Part shown: positions 45,190 through 58,350 of the stretch, piece by piece
Layout: each line of letters starts with the position of its first letter
How positions within the stretch are numbered: the first letter of the stretch is position 1
Assembly (NCBI GenBank): GCA_015680685.1
Contig: MNCI01002119.1
Span: 186,001 to 250,000 of the forward strand
Length of the DNA: 64,000 bases
Source: Gnetum montanum
Lineage: Eukaryota > Streptophyta > Gnetopsida > Gnetales > Gnetaceae
Direction of reading: 5' to 3'
Notes under the pieces: model-generated
Databases searched by the model: none
What the model saw: only the letters and a program-made list of their open reading frames with translations
Told to the model about the DNA's origin: nothing
Made by a program: the position numbers and the translations under genes

Positions 45190-46485
45190 CCTATCACTCA
45201 GGTGGTACACATAGCCTTTTTTAATGCTACAGACACTCAGGATTGGTACGCTAACATTAAAGCCTACCTGCAACATGGCAAGCCCCCAATCGAATTGACA
45301 TCTACCTAGAGAGATGTGATCCGCAAGTGTGCTCAGCAATATGTGCTCATGGGAGACAATGCCTTGTGCAAACGCTCCTATGATGGGATATTCATGGCAT
45401 GCGTAAATGAGGAGCAAGCATAGAAGGTCATTAATTAAGTACATGAGGGACTGTGTGGTAGACACATAGCACCTAGGCCCATGGCTACAAAAATTAGATG
45501 CCCAGGGTACTACTGGTCTCATATGGAGCGTGATTGCCTAGCCAAAGTCAAGACTTGTGATACATGCCAAAGATATGTAAATCTTATACATGTTTCACTT
45601 ATAGAGTTGCATCCAACATAGATCATGTGGCCTTTCCAGCGATGGGGACTAGACATCATAGGACCTATCACGCCTAAGTTTTCCACAGGGCATAGCTTCA
45701 TCATCACTACCACCAAGTATTTTACAAAGTGGGTGGAGGCTATTCCCCTGAGGAAGACTACATCCCATCAAAATTTCCATTTCATCTTAAAGAACATTGT
45801 GACAAGGTTTGGGCTTCCCATGACTATTGTGACTAACAACGGGCCATAGTTCAGTAGTGCAGAAACCAAAACATTTTGCAGCAATCTTGGCATTAGGCAA
45901 TTGTTCTCCTCGTCATACTATCCACAGGCGAATAGACAAGCAGAAGCTACGAACAAGTCCATCATCAACTTGCTCAAAAAAATTCTTAACAACAATAAGA
46001 GACGATGGCATGAGCAAATCCTCTATGTGCTATGGGCTTACAGGATGATGTGTAGGACTGCAACAGGTAAGACACCTTATAGTCTTATTTATGGATCTGA
46101 ATTGGTGTTACCTCTTGAGTTGCAAGTACCATCACTTCGAATGATCTTTTCGAACATCATGAGCGAAGCCCAGAACAATGAGTCAAGGATCATCGACCTC
46201 AACTCCATAGAGGAGGAGCATGAACAAACACTTGGTTGCATAGAGCATTATCAAAACAAGTAATGGTAGAAGCATCATGCAAACCTACGTCAACGGTAGA
46301 TACAAAAGGGGGATCTCATTCTCAAGGCTTTCTGTGAGCATGTGAACAAATTCTTAGCAAACTGGGAAGGTCCGTTCATGGTTACAAAAGCCTATAGGAA
46401 TGGGGCCTTCAAGCTGCCAGACATGGATGGCAACGAGTTCATGAATCATATAAATTGTTCATACCTCAACCTATACTACATCTGA
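45190..46485 (+). pseudogene. Integrase pseudogene of element C (with aRNH tail)
   Basis: Just after the deletion junction the frame reads MPITQVVHIAF, equivalent to B's PITQVVHVTS. The zinc region is at about 45420-45570 (H-x-x-LCGRH, CDTCQ), and the core has LDIIGPITPKFSTGHSF, TNNG for the second Asp position (Asp replaced by Asn) and QANRQAEATNKS. The C-terminus ends at TGA 46485 after YYI. TAG codons and the Asp-to-Asn change show it is dead. Confidence 0.88.
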
Positions 46486-46494
46486 TGCATAAGC

Positions 46495-46985
46495 AAGATA
46501 AGCAAACATCTACTACAATGTAAAACTGGCAAAGGTAAGAAAACATCCACTATGACGTAAAACTAGCAAAGGTAAGCAAACATCTACTACGACGTAAAAC
46601 TAGAAAAAGTAAGAAAATGTCTCCTACGATGTAAAACTAGCAAAGCATGTCTGCTATGACATGAAATTAGCAAAGGTAGTCTACCATGACTATAAACTGG
46701 CACAGACTGTCTACTATGAAGTAAAACTGGCAAAGTGTGTCTTCTATGATGTTAAACTGGCCAATCCACCATCCACTACAATGATAAACTAGCACAGTGG
46801 TCTGCTAGGACCTTAAACTAGCATAGCGACCATTCGCTATGACGATAAACTAGCATAGCAGTCTGCTAGGACCTTAAACTAGCACAACAGTCTGCTAGGA
46901 CCTTAAACTAGTGCACCATGGTCTACTAGGATCTTAAACCAACACATCAGATGGTCTACCATGACCTTAAACTACGTTTGCAGCA
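46495..46985 (+). repeat. Minisatellite 3 of element C
   Basis: About twenty units such as tctgctaggaccttaaactagca and ctatgacgtaaaactagcaaa follow the integrase stop. Confidence 0.9.
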
Positions 46986-48316
46986 TGACCTCAACATGCA
47001 TCTATGACACTACAAAACAAGCAAGCGTGTAGTTCCTTAATGTAGTTCACAATGCTAAGAAAACACCCTTGGGAATATGTACAATGCCACTGCCCCTAAC
47101 ATCATGCTAATCCTCCATAGATGTCCTATGACATCTTGCTGACCTTCTAGAGCTACCACTACCATGGCCCTTTGCCCTGGTAGTAGCTTTTGTAGTCAGC
47201 GGCTGTTGCTAGAGTTCCAGCACTATTGTGGCCCATCCACAATGTTGCTATCCTTCGGCCCCCACCAGTGTCCAAGCCCAAAAGATGTCCAGCTATTGGG
47301 TAGCCCATCTCACAGCTAAACTACATAATGTTTTCCTTGGGCGGGGACTCCTGAGCACTTACATCACCAAAATTCCTAGTTGCCTCGGTGCCAACCTCTC
47401 CAAGCAAATGTTTCCAGAACTGTTGGCGGCCTTTCTAGTTTGGACATCGAATGGCTCAGCAACAACGTCCATTGTTCCAACAGCGTTCAAATAAAGCAAG
47501 ACCCTTGCCTTCATTTTACATCATGGTTGCTTCCTCCATTTTGCTCTCTATTGTGTTTGTAGGATACGTACCAGAGGGGCATCGATCAAAGGTGCATTTC
47601 ACCACGGAGGCAAGACACCACATCGTTCCATGGTAGTTGTCCTGACTAGCTTAGCCACTTTGAAGTGCATATCCTATCCTCCCCCTTAGCCTCCTTTACC
47701 TCATTCCTTACACCTGCAATTCTCACTCTCACCTCTTTTATGAATTTTCTTGATGCTTGTAAAGCCCTTCCATATGCCCAACCGCAAAGTCCATGACGCA
47801 TGTAATGCAACTTGCCACATGGGAAGCATTTGTAGGCAAGTTAAATCCCCATATGGATGTAACAAAACTCATCCTGGGAAAGAAATACCTATCCTACAAC
47901 AAGGTTTTTTGCAAATGTAAATGGTAGAACAACAAAAGAAAAAAAACGTAAAAGAGAAAAAGCTTGTGCAAAAAAAAATCGTGCCTAAAAAAAATGGCAC
48001 ACTAGCTATTTTGCAATGACACTCTCTCAACATTACAACGAGAGGTCAAAGATCAGCAAAAGAAAATATGACCATGAAAACAACTCCCTCAAAATCATTC
48101 TGATGAGGGACCTTGCTAAGTCTCATCTTTACCATTTTGCTAGACCTGCTCCCCCTAGTTTAACCTTTCCCCTTTTCCTGCACAGCCATCCTAGCACTCT
48201 CAAGCATAGCTGAGAGACATCTTGGTGATTACTAAAGAGTGATGTTGGCATCTTGTCTTTCATGGTGTTTCATATTCTTTGTCGATGCCTCTCAGGTCCT
48301 TTCTCCAGATGTTGAC
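46986..48316 (+). other. 3' untranslated region of element C
   Basis: It shares blocks with A and B (ggcccatccacaatgttgc, acceptor-like tgtgtttgtag at 47562, ccatatggatgtaacaaaac). The small frames here are not conserved. No gene is supported. Confidence 0.6.
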
Positions 48317-48329
48317 AAAGAGGGGCCAA
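48317..48329 (+). other. Polypurine tract of element C
   Basis: The tract aaagaggggccaa directly precedes the LTR start. Confidence 0.88.
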
Positions 48330-48689
48330 TGAAACACCTTAAAAATTTTGAGGCACTCTTGCTTCACCAGGGTCTCGGAATTGAGGCAAGAATTTCCACA
48401 AGTGTAGCCTCATAATTGCTTGGTAGAAAATGAATGCTCTAAGTTCAAACTAGCCAATCTAGCAAGTTTTCTACCTCCAGTGCTGATAGGCCCAATGGAC
48501 TCTCTAGCCTGCTCACCCAGACAACTCACCCGGTTGACAATTTACTCAGAAACTGCACTTGGAGTTGTCGATGGTGCTCAGGATGTGCTAAACAGTTTGG
48601 CAAGTTTTCTAGTGAAGAATTTTTCTATGCTATGTAGTGTAGTAGGCCTCAAAAGATAGTTACTTAGGTAACCAAACTATTATAGAACA

Positions 48690-49365
48690 AAGTGCTACAC
48701 TATGCTACGCTACGTAGCGTAGCACAATGTAGCAAAGGAAAAACAAAAAGGCCCAACTTACCTAGTGATTCCAATTGCACTCAGTAAGCACTCCGGCCTT
48801 CAAAACTAGTTGCCTTGTTCAACTTCAAGTCCTTTGGCAAAAAGAATATCTTACTAGAAAGTGGTGGATTGAGAAAAAAGTAGGACACACTAGTTTCTAC
48901 GCTGTGCTATGCTGCATAGTGTAGCATAGCATAGCGATGATTCAAAAGCAGCAATGAGCGTTTCAAATGCAAGTTCTGCAAGTTCAAAAGCTTCCCTTCA
49001 CAAAAGATGATATTTTTAGTTATTATCATAATCAGAGCACCAAGCAAGCATTTGCAATTTCAACACGAGTCACAAATGAAACTAGTTGTTACGCTATGCT
49101 ATGCTATATAGCGTAGCATAGCATAGGAAAGATGCAAATCAAACAAACTGCTGCAAAAGTTGACCTGACATGCACCGAAGCTTCCAATAAGATGTAGTTG
49201 GCTTCAATGCAAATTTCTTTTTCAAACTGATGGCTACGCTATGCTACGCTACATAGCTTAGCAAACAACTACGCTACGCCAACATGCTATGCTACATAGC
49301 ATAGCAAGCAACTACACTACGCCGACATGCTACACTACATAGCATAGCATAGCATAGCAGGAAGC
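48690..49365. repeat. Cluster of GCTATGCTA quasi-palindromes in C's LTR
   Basis: Six or more inverted repeats occur near 48695-48735, 48900-48940, 49094-49121, 49235-49265, 49288-49310 and 49325-49360. The one at 49094-49121 has 14-base arms with no loop and one mismatch. They occupy U3, upstream of the TATA box. Confidence 0.85.
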
Positions 49366-49562
49366 TACCCTATTTTAGTGTGCCTCATTCCTTGTCTACA
49401 TTTTTGGCATATTTGATTCTAGAATCTCCAATTTTGATGACATAATTTCAGCGTGACAAGTTCACGACTGGCTTTGCATGTTCATGTAGTATGGACACGT
49501 CAGCATTTCGTGGGTCCAGGACACATGTCATCCAAGCCTCATTTCTCGCATGCTCCTAGCCC

Positions 49563-49570
49563 TATAAATA
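49563..49570 (+). promoter_or_regulatory. LTR TATA box (element C)
   Basis: The sequence agccctataaataccccaa is the conserved LTR promoter box. Confidence 0.75.
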
Positions 49571-50199
49571 CCCCAACAAGCAATGCTCAAATGGTTGGCA
49601 AATTAGCAATTCAAAGGATCAGCAAATTTTAGCAGTTGGCAAATTCAAAACTCACTTGATTGACAAATTGAGAATCCCCCTGGTTGGCAAATTTCAGTAG
49701 TTGGCACTTTTAGTGTTGGCACTTGGCATTAGATTTTTTCTTGTTGGCACTTGTACTATTGGCTCTTAAGCTTGTACTCAAAAACATAGTTGAGGTATTT
49801 CGAGCATTCTGGTCATTCCTGGACTCTCTGTGCATCTCCAACACTGTATAACTTGTTATACATTTTCAAGCAAAGAAGAGAATTGAACCCGCGACTTTGC
49901 GGTGGTGCATTTTCTTATTCTAGTTACTCTGTTATTTCTTTATTGTCATCTTTGTTTGGCATCATTTTCTCTATCATTTCATTTATTGATTATTAGTTAA
50001 ATCTTGTGTGTTCCGCACTTAAAACAATGTTTATGAAAGGTTAAGTTACACCAACTAAGTCCTTGTCTGATCGACTAGACCATTCAGGGTGCCCCATTTC
50101 CATTTTTATCTAGCACAACCATCTGATAGATCCGAGGTTAAAATTTTTTGCCCAACAACCCCTCAATGTTTCCAGCCATCGAAGTTTATGGTCACTACA

Positions 50200-53100
50200 T
50201 GTGGCACTCTATTTTTGGGTTTCATGGAGGACTTTAGGTATGTGTGGTTTATGAATAGTGAATGCATTTATCTCGAACCCTAGATCCTAGGAGGCATGTC
50301 TATTTATCTTGTGGTGTGACTATTCAAAATGTTGCAAGATCGACACATTGAGAAGATGGATCATCAATACTGATGGCTACGATATTGAAAAAGTTTCTCT
50401 AAAAATAATAATAGTTGAACTCATGCAAATGGTTGCATTGATTTTGTAGAGTTGAGGTAGCACAGCATGTTGATGCCCCCATGGGGTAGCATTGTGTGCA
50501 TGCTCTCTTTACCTAATCACAGGTGGTAGATCTGAGTTCATGGGCACATGCTAGGAAATGAAGAGGATGTAGGTTCTCATGTCCTTCATGCATATGTGGG
50601 TGCCTTCCTTTAGGGCATTAGTGAGTATGTTCTTCCTTAGGATGAGTTAACCAAGAAATTAGATTAATAGAATGTGGAGGGTGGTTATGGAGTATGTTAA
50701 TTAGAAACACGAGTGTCTCAATGCAAATGTTCATCTAGGATCCTCAAGCTGTGGTCTTGTTTTAACCCTTGAGGTCAAAGTAAGAAATCCCAATCATCTT
50801 GGATCATGGGTGCAGATATTCAGGTTACCATTTCATGATCATATCATCTCGAAAGTTACCTTTCATGGATTTAAAGACTTACACTAGCCCTTCCCTTAGA
50901 GTAACTTGTTGAGTTTGAACATTTTCTCATTCTCAATAGTAAGTTTTTCAAGGGTTAGGAGTAGTTGGAAAAATGGTAGAGGATAATGTCTCATCAATCC
51001 ACTATTTTGGGTATGCAACACTCTATTTTTGGATTTCCTGGAGGAATTTGGGGTTGTGTGGTTCTTGAATGGTAAATGCAGCTATTTAGAAGTCTAGATA
51101 CTAGGAGCTGTGTCTTTTTATCTTGTGGTGTAACTATTCTAGATGTTCTAGTTTTTAGGAATGTCTGTGTTAGCCTATGATGTCATGGTCCTCATGGTTC
51201 ATGTTCATGACTCTTGAGATGATTTGAGAGACAAATTCCCTTCTGGGTTAATAGATACATTTGATAGAGAAAGGCTTATGGAGGTGTTAGACATGTTCTA
51301 TGGTGTCCATTATTAAAGAGTGTCTAGCAACTACTTCTATTTACTAGGATGAGTCAACCAAGAAACTGGATGAATAGAATGTGGAGGGTGTGTTGTTTCT
51401 GAATTGTCAATGTGAGTATCTAGAAGCCTATATCCTAGGAGGTGTTTATATTTATCTTGCAGTGTGATTGTTTTCAATGTGTTCTAATTTTCATGAATCT
51501 CCATTTTAGCTTAGGATGCAATGGTCCTCATGGTTTATGTTCATGAATCTTGAGCCGATTTAAGAGACATATGCCCTCTGTAGATGATAGATACAATTGA
51601 TAGAGAAAGGCTCCTAGAGGATCAGATGTGTTCTATGATGTTCGTGGTTAAAGAGTTTCTAGCAAGTGTGTCCATCTGTTAGGATGAGTCAACTAAGAAA
51701 TCAGATGAATAGAATGTGGACGGTGCTCATGAAGTATGTTAATAAAAAATGTGAGTGCTTGAATGAAAATGTTCATCTAGGATCCTTAAGATGTGGTCTT
51801 GCTCTAACCCTCAAGGCTAGAGCAAGAAAGCCTAGTCATCTTGGATCATGAATGCATATAGTGAAGTTACTATTTTGTAATCATATCATCTCAAAAGTTA
51901 CCTTTCGTGGATTTAAAGACTTATGCTAGCCCTTCCCTTGGAGTAACTTGTTGAGTTTGAACATTTTCTCATCCTCGAAAATACATTTTTCAAGGTTTAG
52001 GAGTAGCTGGATAGATGGTAGAGGTTCATGCCTCATAAATCCACTGTTTTGGCTATGCAACACTCTGTTTTTGGGCTACATGGAGGACTTTGTAGGTGTG
52101 TGGTTTCTAAACTATGAATGCCAATATCTAGAAGCCTAGATCCAAGGAGTTGTGTCTCTTTCTCTTGCAGTGTGGTTGTTCTAAATGTTCTAGTTTTCAA
52201 CAATGCCTGTGTTAGCCTAGGATGCCATGGTCCTCATTGTTCACTTTCATGACTCTTGAACCAAATCAAGAGATATATGCCCTCCATGGTTGACAAATAT
52301 GATTGATAGAGAAAGGCTTGTGGAGGTGTGGATGTGTTTTGTGGTGTTTGTGGTTAAAGAGTGTCTAGTGAGTGTATCCATTTGTTAGGGTGACACAACA
52401 AAGAAATCAGATGAGTAGAATGTGGAGGGTGCTAATAGAGTACATTAATTGGAAATGTGAGTGCCTTAATGCAAATGTTTATCTAGGATTCTCAAGCCAT
52501 GGTCTAGCGTTAACCCTCGAGGCAAGAGCTAGAATGCTGAGCCACTAAGGATCATGGTGCAAGTATTTGGGTTGTTATTTTGTGATAAGTATCACCTCAA
52601 AAGTTATCTTTTGTGGATTCAAAAACTTACGTTCACCCTTCCCTTGGAGTAACTTATTGAGTTTGAACATTTTCTCATCCTCAATAGTAAGTTTTCCAAG
52701 GATTAGGAGTAGTTGGATAGCTAGTAGACTCTCATACCTTGTAAATCTATTATTTTAGATATGTGACTCTCTATTATTGGGTTTCACAAAGGAATTTGGA
52801 GGTGTGTGGTTTATGAATAGTGAATGCAAGTATCTTAAAGCCTAGATACTTGGAGGTGTTTCTATTTATTTTGTGATGTGATTTTTTTGAATGTGTTCTA
52901 GTTTTCAAGAATTTTCATTTTAGCATAGGGTGTAATGATCCTTATCTTTCACATTCATGACTCTTGAGCCAATTTGAGAGATAGATGCCCTTCCTTATTA
53001 ATAGATATGATTAATAGAGAAAGGCTTATGGAGGTGTGCGCATGTTCTGTGGTGTCTGTGGTTAAAGAGTATCTAGCAAGTGCATCCGTTTGTTAGGGTG

Positions 53101-56100
53101 AGTCAACCAAGAACCTAAATGAATAGAATGTGGAGAGTGCTCATCAAGTACGTTAATTAGAAACATGAGTGCCTCATTGAAAATGTTCCTTTAGGATCCT
53201 CAACCCATGGTCTTGCGCTAACCCTTGAGGCTAGAGCAAGAAAGTTTAGTCATCTTGCATCATGGTTGCAAATAGTTGAGTTACCATTTCTTGATCATGT
53301 CATCTCAAAAGTTACCTTTTGTGGATTCAAATACTTATGTTGGACTTTCCCTTGGAGTAACTTGTTGAATTTGAATGTTTTCTCATCCTTGGTAGTAAGT
53401 TTTTCAAGGGTTAGGAGTAGTAGGACACATGGTAGAGTCTCATGCCTCATAAATCCACTATTTTGGCTCTGTGACACTTTATTTTTTTGTTTCACAGAGG
53501 AATTTTGGGGTGTGCGATTTCTGAATGGTAAATGACGATATCTAGAAGTCTAGATCCTAGGAGGCATGTCTATTTTTCTTATGGTATGACTATTTTAAAT
53601 TTTCTAGTTTTTAGTAATGTCTTCCTTAGACTAGAGTGAAATGGTCCTCATGGTTCATCTTCATGACTCTTGAGCTTATTTCAGAGATAGATCTCCTCCT
53701 TGGTTCATAGATACAATTGATACAGAAATTCTCATGGAGTTCTAGACATGTTCTGTGGTGTTCATGATTAAGGAGTGTCTAGAAAGTGTGTCCATTTATT
53801 AGGTGAGTCAACATGAAAATAGATGAATTAAATGTTGAGGATGCTAGTAGAGTACATAAAATCAAAATGTGAGTGCCTCAATGCAAATGTTCATCTAGGA
53901 TCCTCAAGCCATGTTCTAGCATTAACCCTCGAGGCAAGAGCTAGAAAGTTGAGCCACCAGGGATTGTGGTGCAAGTATTCGAGTTGTCATTTTATGATCA
54001 TTTTCACCTTAAAAGTTATCTTTTGTGGATTCAAAAACTTATGTTGGCCCTTCCCTTGGAGTAATTTGCTAAGTTTGAACATTTTCTCATCCTCAGTAGT
54101 AAGTTTTCTAAGGGTTAGAAGTAATTGGATAGATGGTAGAGGCTCATGCCTTATAAATCCACTATTTCGGCCGCGTGGCACTTTCCTTTTGGGTTCCATA
54201 GAGGACTTTGTGTGGTTTTTGAATGGTGAATGCTAGTATCTAGAAGCCTAGATCCTAGGAGGCATGTCTATTTATCTTGTGGTGTGATTTTTTTGAATAT
54301 TCTAGTTTTCAATAATATCTATCTAGGCCTAGGATGCGATGGTCCTCATGGTTCACATTCATGACTCTTAAGTTGATTCAAGAGATAGATGTCTTCCATA
54401 GTTGACATATACGATTAATAGAGAAAGGCTTTTGGATGTGTGGATGTGTTTTGTGGTGTCCATGTTTAAGGAGTGTCTAGTGAGTGTGTCTATTTGTTAG
54501 GTTGAACCAACCTAAAAATTGGATAAATTGAATGTCAAGGATGCTAGTAGAGTACATAAAATGAAAATGTGAGTGCCTCAATGCAAATGTTCATCTAGGA
54601 TCCTCAAGCTATGGTTTTATGTTAACCCTTGAGGTAGGACCTAGAAAGTTGAGCCACCAAGGATCATGGTCCAAGTATTTGGGTTGTCTTTTTGTGATTA
54701 TTATCACCTCAATAGTTATCTTTTGTGGATTCAAAGACTTACATTGGCCCTTCCCTTGGAGTAACTTGTTGAGTTTGAATGTTTTCTCATCATTGGAAGT
54801 AAGTTTTCTAAGGGTTATGAGTAGTTGGATAGATGGTAGAGGCTCACAAGGGACTTTGGAGGTGTGGTTTCTGAACAATTAATGTAGGTAGCTCGAAGCC
54901 TAGATCTTAGGAGGTGTTTTTGTTTATCTTGCAGTGTGATTCTTTTAAATGTTTCTAGTTTTCAAGAATGTCCATTTTATTCTAGGGTGTGATGGTTCTC
55001 ATGGTTCATGTTCATGACTCTTGAGCCCATTCAAGAGATAGATGCTCTCCCTATTTGACACATATGATTGATAGAGAAAGGCTCATGGAGGTGTGGACGT
55101 GTTCTATCATGTTGGTAGTTAAAGAGTGTCTAGTAAGTGCATTTCTTTGTTAGCGTGAGTCAACCCAAAAATAAGATGAATAGAATGTTGAGGGTGCTGG
55201 TGGAGTACATTAATCGAAAACATGTGTTCCTCAATGCAAATGTTCATCTAGGATCCTCAAGGCTATTATCTAGCATTAATCCTTGAGGGTAGAGCTAGAA
55301 ATCCTAGCCATTGAGGATCATTGTGCAAGTATCTTGGTTTTCATTTTATGATCATATCATCTCAAAATTTTTATTTTTGTGGATTCAAAGACTTACATTG
55401 GCCCTTCCATTAGAGTAACTTTTTGAGCTTGAATGTTTGCTCATTCTTGGTAGTATGTTTTCCAAGGTTTAGGAGTAGTCAGATAGATGGTAGAGGATCA
55501 TGCCTCATAAATCCATTGTTTTGGCTACATGACACTATTTTTGGGTTTCATGGAGGACTTTGGGAGTGTGTGGTTTCTAAACCATCAATGAAAGTATCTA
55601 GAAGCCTATATCCTAGGAGGCATTTTTATTTATCTTGTGGTATGATTGTTTTAAATGTGTTCTAGTTTTCATGAATGTCCATTTTAGCTTAGGGTGCCAT
55701 GGTTCTCATGGTTCACATTCATGACTCTTGAGTAGATTCGAGAGACAGATGCCCCCTATATGGTTGATAGATATAATTAGTAGAGAAAGGCTCATGGAGG
55801 TATGGACATGTTCTATGGTGTCTGTAGTTAAAAAGTGTCCATCGAGTGTCTGCATTTCTTAGGGTGAGTCAACATAGAAATTGAATGAATAGAATATTGA
55901 GGGTGCTCATGGAGTACATTAAATTGGAAACATGAGTGCCTCAATGCAGATGTTCATCTTGGATCCTCAAGCTGTGTTCCAACATTAACCCTTGATGCCT
56001 AAGCTAGAAAGCCCAACCATTGAGGATTTTGGTGTACATATTTGGGTTGGCATTTCACGATCATATCATCTTGAAAGTTATCTTCTATGGATTCAAAGAC

Positions 56101-56884
56101 TTATGTTGGCCCTTCCCTTGGAATATCTTATTGAGTTTGAACATTTGCTCATCCTCAGAATTTAGTATTTCAAGGGTTAGGAGTAGTCAGATAGATGGCA
56201 AAGCATCATACTTTGTAAATCCATTGTTTTGGCTATGCAAAACTCTATTTTTTGGTTTCATAAAGGACATTGAGAGTGTGTGGTTTTTGAATGATAAATG
56301 CAAGTATCTGGAAGCCTAGATCCTAGGAGGCATTTCTATTTATCTTTTGGTGTGATTTTTCTAAATGTGTTTTAGCTTTCATGAATGTCAATTTTAGCCT
56401 AGGGTGCGATGGTCCTCATGGTTCACATTCATGACTCTTGAGCCAATTCAAGAGAAAAATTCCCCCATTGTGGTTGATATATATGATTGATAGAGAAAGG
56501 CAAGTGGAAGTGTGGACATGTTCTATGATGTCCATAGTTAAAAATTATTCATTGAGTATCCTTGTTTCTTAGGGTCAGTCAACATAGAAATTGGATGAAT
56601 AGAATGTCAAGGGTATTGGTAGAGTACATAAAATGAAAATGTGAGTGCCTCAATGAAAATTTTCATCTTGGATACTCACATTGTGGTTCAATGTTAATCC
56701 TTGAGGTCGAAGCTAGAATGCCTAGCCATCGAGGATCATGGTGCAAGTATTTGGGTTGGTGTATCATGATCATATCACTTCAAAAGTTATCTTTCATGTA
56801 TTCAAAGACTTATGTTGGCCCTTCCCTTGCAATAACTTGTTGAGTTTAAATATTTGCTCATCCTTGATAATAGGTTTTCCAAGG
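50200..56884. repeat. ~700-bp tandem repeat array, left block
   Basis: The landmark gagtcaaccaagaaa recurs near 50646, 51350, 51684, 52390, 53100, 53803, 54505, 55157, 55866 and 56574. The landmark gagtttgaacattttctcat recurs with the same ~700-bp spacing. One unit (51360-51680) is partial. Units share ggatcctcaagcc and catgactcttgag. All small open frames here repeat from unit to unit (for example LCWPFPWSNLLSLN) and carry no known motif, so they are shadows. The array is probably rDNA spacer. Confidence 0.88.
50340..50640. repeat. Segment homologous to the 18S upstream region
   Basis: It matches 39000-39260 over about 250 bp (ggggtagcattgtgtgc against agggtagcatagagtgtg, then aggtggtaga and gaaatgaagaggatgtaggt). 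It links the ~700-bp array to the sequence upstream of the 18S pseudogene. Confidence 0.75.
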
Positions 56885-58334
56885 TGTAACGACGGAAAAC
56901 GTTGGTAGCTGGAAAATACCGAACAAATTCCGCGTACACAGTTTTAACCACGGATCCGTGCGAGGGATATGCTGGAAAAATGAATCTGCGGTGCCCTGAA
57001 CGGTCTTTTCGATCAGATAGGGACTTACTAATCAGTAAACCGATGAATATTTCGTGAAAACGACCTGATTCAAGGAATGATAAAACGAGGGGAAAACGAT
57101 GTAGATGAATTGCAACGATGATAACGCTAAACACGATAAGAGGAGGCTGACATAAGAGAAGCACGTAATTTCAAGATCTACGCTTTGACTTGAAAAAATG
57201 TATATTTCGTATGAGAAATTACACTGGGGAGACCCCAATTGTTGGATGTGAAGCAAGCACAAAACAACAAGAAAATGGTCCAGACAGAAGTCCGATCTAC
57301 CTTGTGGGCTAAAGCCGGGATGCAAGGAAGGCCAAGCTCTGACGTCTACCAATCAATTGTTTTTTACCAATAGAGTCTTCCCAGCAGAACGATTACTCTT
57401 GTCACTGATGCTCAAAGCGAACTGTGCTCTATTTCTGCTGTAAGGTGATGCTGTCAACAATTGCCAAAGCACTGCTCTCTGTGTCTTTGCCCCAAAAGCG
57501 ATAAGTGCTCTGGTGCTCAGAAAAATGCCTTTGCTTCTTTGATTTGCCAACCCTTGTATCTTTGTCAAATGGGGTATTTATAAGCTATGATGCCCTGTGG
57601 AAAAGGTGCAACCCTGATGACATGTGCCCCGAATGTTTTGGGTACTGTTGACTGGACCGCTTTTACGTCAAACTTCCTGATTACGCACAATACGCTCGTT
57701 CGCGTATTGTGCGTGTGAAGAAGAGACGCGCGTCGGGCATGTTTCAACTATCCTTAGGCCATATTATGCTCATCACGCTGTGTCGCATGCACAAGTGTAA
57801 CACATCGTGGAAACAGTAGATTCAGGCTGTTTTATGCTTGCACACGCAGCCGCGCGTAATGAAGCGTAAAGGATGTCTAGCTTGGCGACGCAATATGCTA
57901 TGATACGCTACGTTGCGTGCTGAGCGTATGATGAGCAGTCACATTTTCTTAGACCTTGCCTTTGACTGTTCTGGAACTTATTACGCTTCCGTGCGTAACA
58001 GAGTGTAAACCTGGCCTTGAAGAAAAGACTTAGCAAAATGCACAAGAAATCACGCTGCTTAAGCTTCTCCCTATGCCGAAGTACCTATCCTTTTGATGCC
58101 GGACTATGTTTAAATAGCATCACGCTAAGCGCCATTATGCTACGTCACGTGATATAGCGTAAACAAAAAAAGCGTAGAAAGATTAGGAATCTACACAAGA
58201 AGTTGCGAACTTTGATGCTACACACATCTTGGTGTTGCTTTGTCTTATTCCCCCCTCTGGAATGCTAAGATGTGCCCTTGCTTGAATTGCGAATCTTTGC
58301 CTGAGGCCGACTCACAATTTTTTACGGTGTTTCA
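56885..58334 (-). repeat. 3' LTR of element D
   Basis: It is 1450 bp. On the minus strand it starts TGAAACACCGTAAAA and ends CGTTTTCCGTCGTTACA, matching the ends of A, B and C. A weak palindrome lies near 57895-57930. Open frames on the minus strand here (57032-57352 and others) are not conserved in the other LTRs. Confidence 0.9.
57575..57582 (-). promoter_or_regulatory. LTR TATA box (element D)
   Basis: On the minus strand the sequence is GCTTATAAATACCCCATTT, the least mutated copy of the family's LTR promoter. Confidence 0.78.
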
Positions 58335-58350
58335 ATGGCCCCTCTTTGTT
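58335..58350 (-). other. Polypurine tract of element D
   Basis: The minus-strand sequence AACAAAGAGGGGCCAT lies directly before the LTR start. Confidence 0.88.

Larger units (their letters stand above)
42290..50199 (+). mobile_element. Element C: Tat-lineage element, 5'-truncated and internally deleted
   Basis: It starts abruptly inside gag (gcaaggttgtcattatagtg aligns with B near 23015) and has no 5' LTR. It continues through protease, minisatellite 1 and the antisense gene's last two exons, then jumps at about 45180-45205 into the end of the second RNase H and integrase, followed by minisatellite 3, 3' UTR, purine tract and a 1870-bp 3' LTR. Relative to B, about 7.4 kb (roughly 25840-33270) is missing. 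The right end falls inside a ~700-bp repeat unit. A left target duplication cannot exist because the 5' end is lost. Confidence 0.92.
48330..50199 (+). repeat. 3' LTR of element C
   Basis: It is 1870 bp, starting TGAAACACCTTAAAA and ending ggtcactaca. The next bases, tgtggcactctatttttggg, belong to the ~700-bp repeat. Confidence 0.92.

Noticed and set aside
46495-46985. Regular short repeats that resemble a CRISPR array
   Set aside because: Units are degenerate and run head to tail without unique spacers, and they lie in a retrotransposon 3' UTR of a plant genome.
50200-56880. Recurring 60-130-codon open frames in the ~700-bp array (for example 53832-54236)
   Set aside because: The same peptide recurs in each unit because the DNA repeats. 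Frames are broken in most units and no domain is seen.
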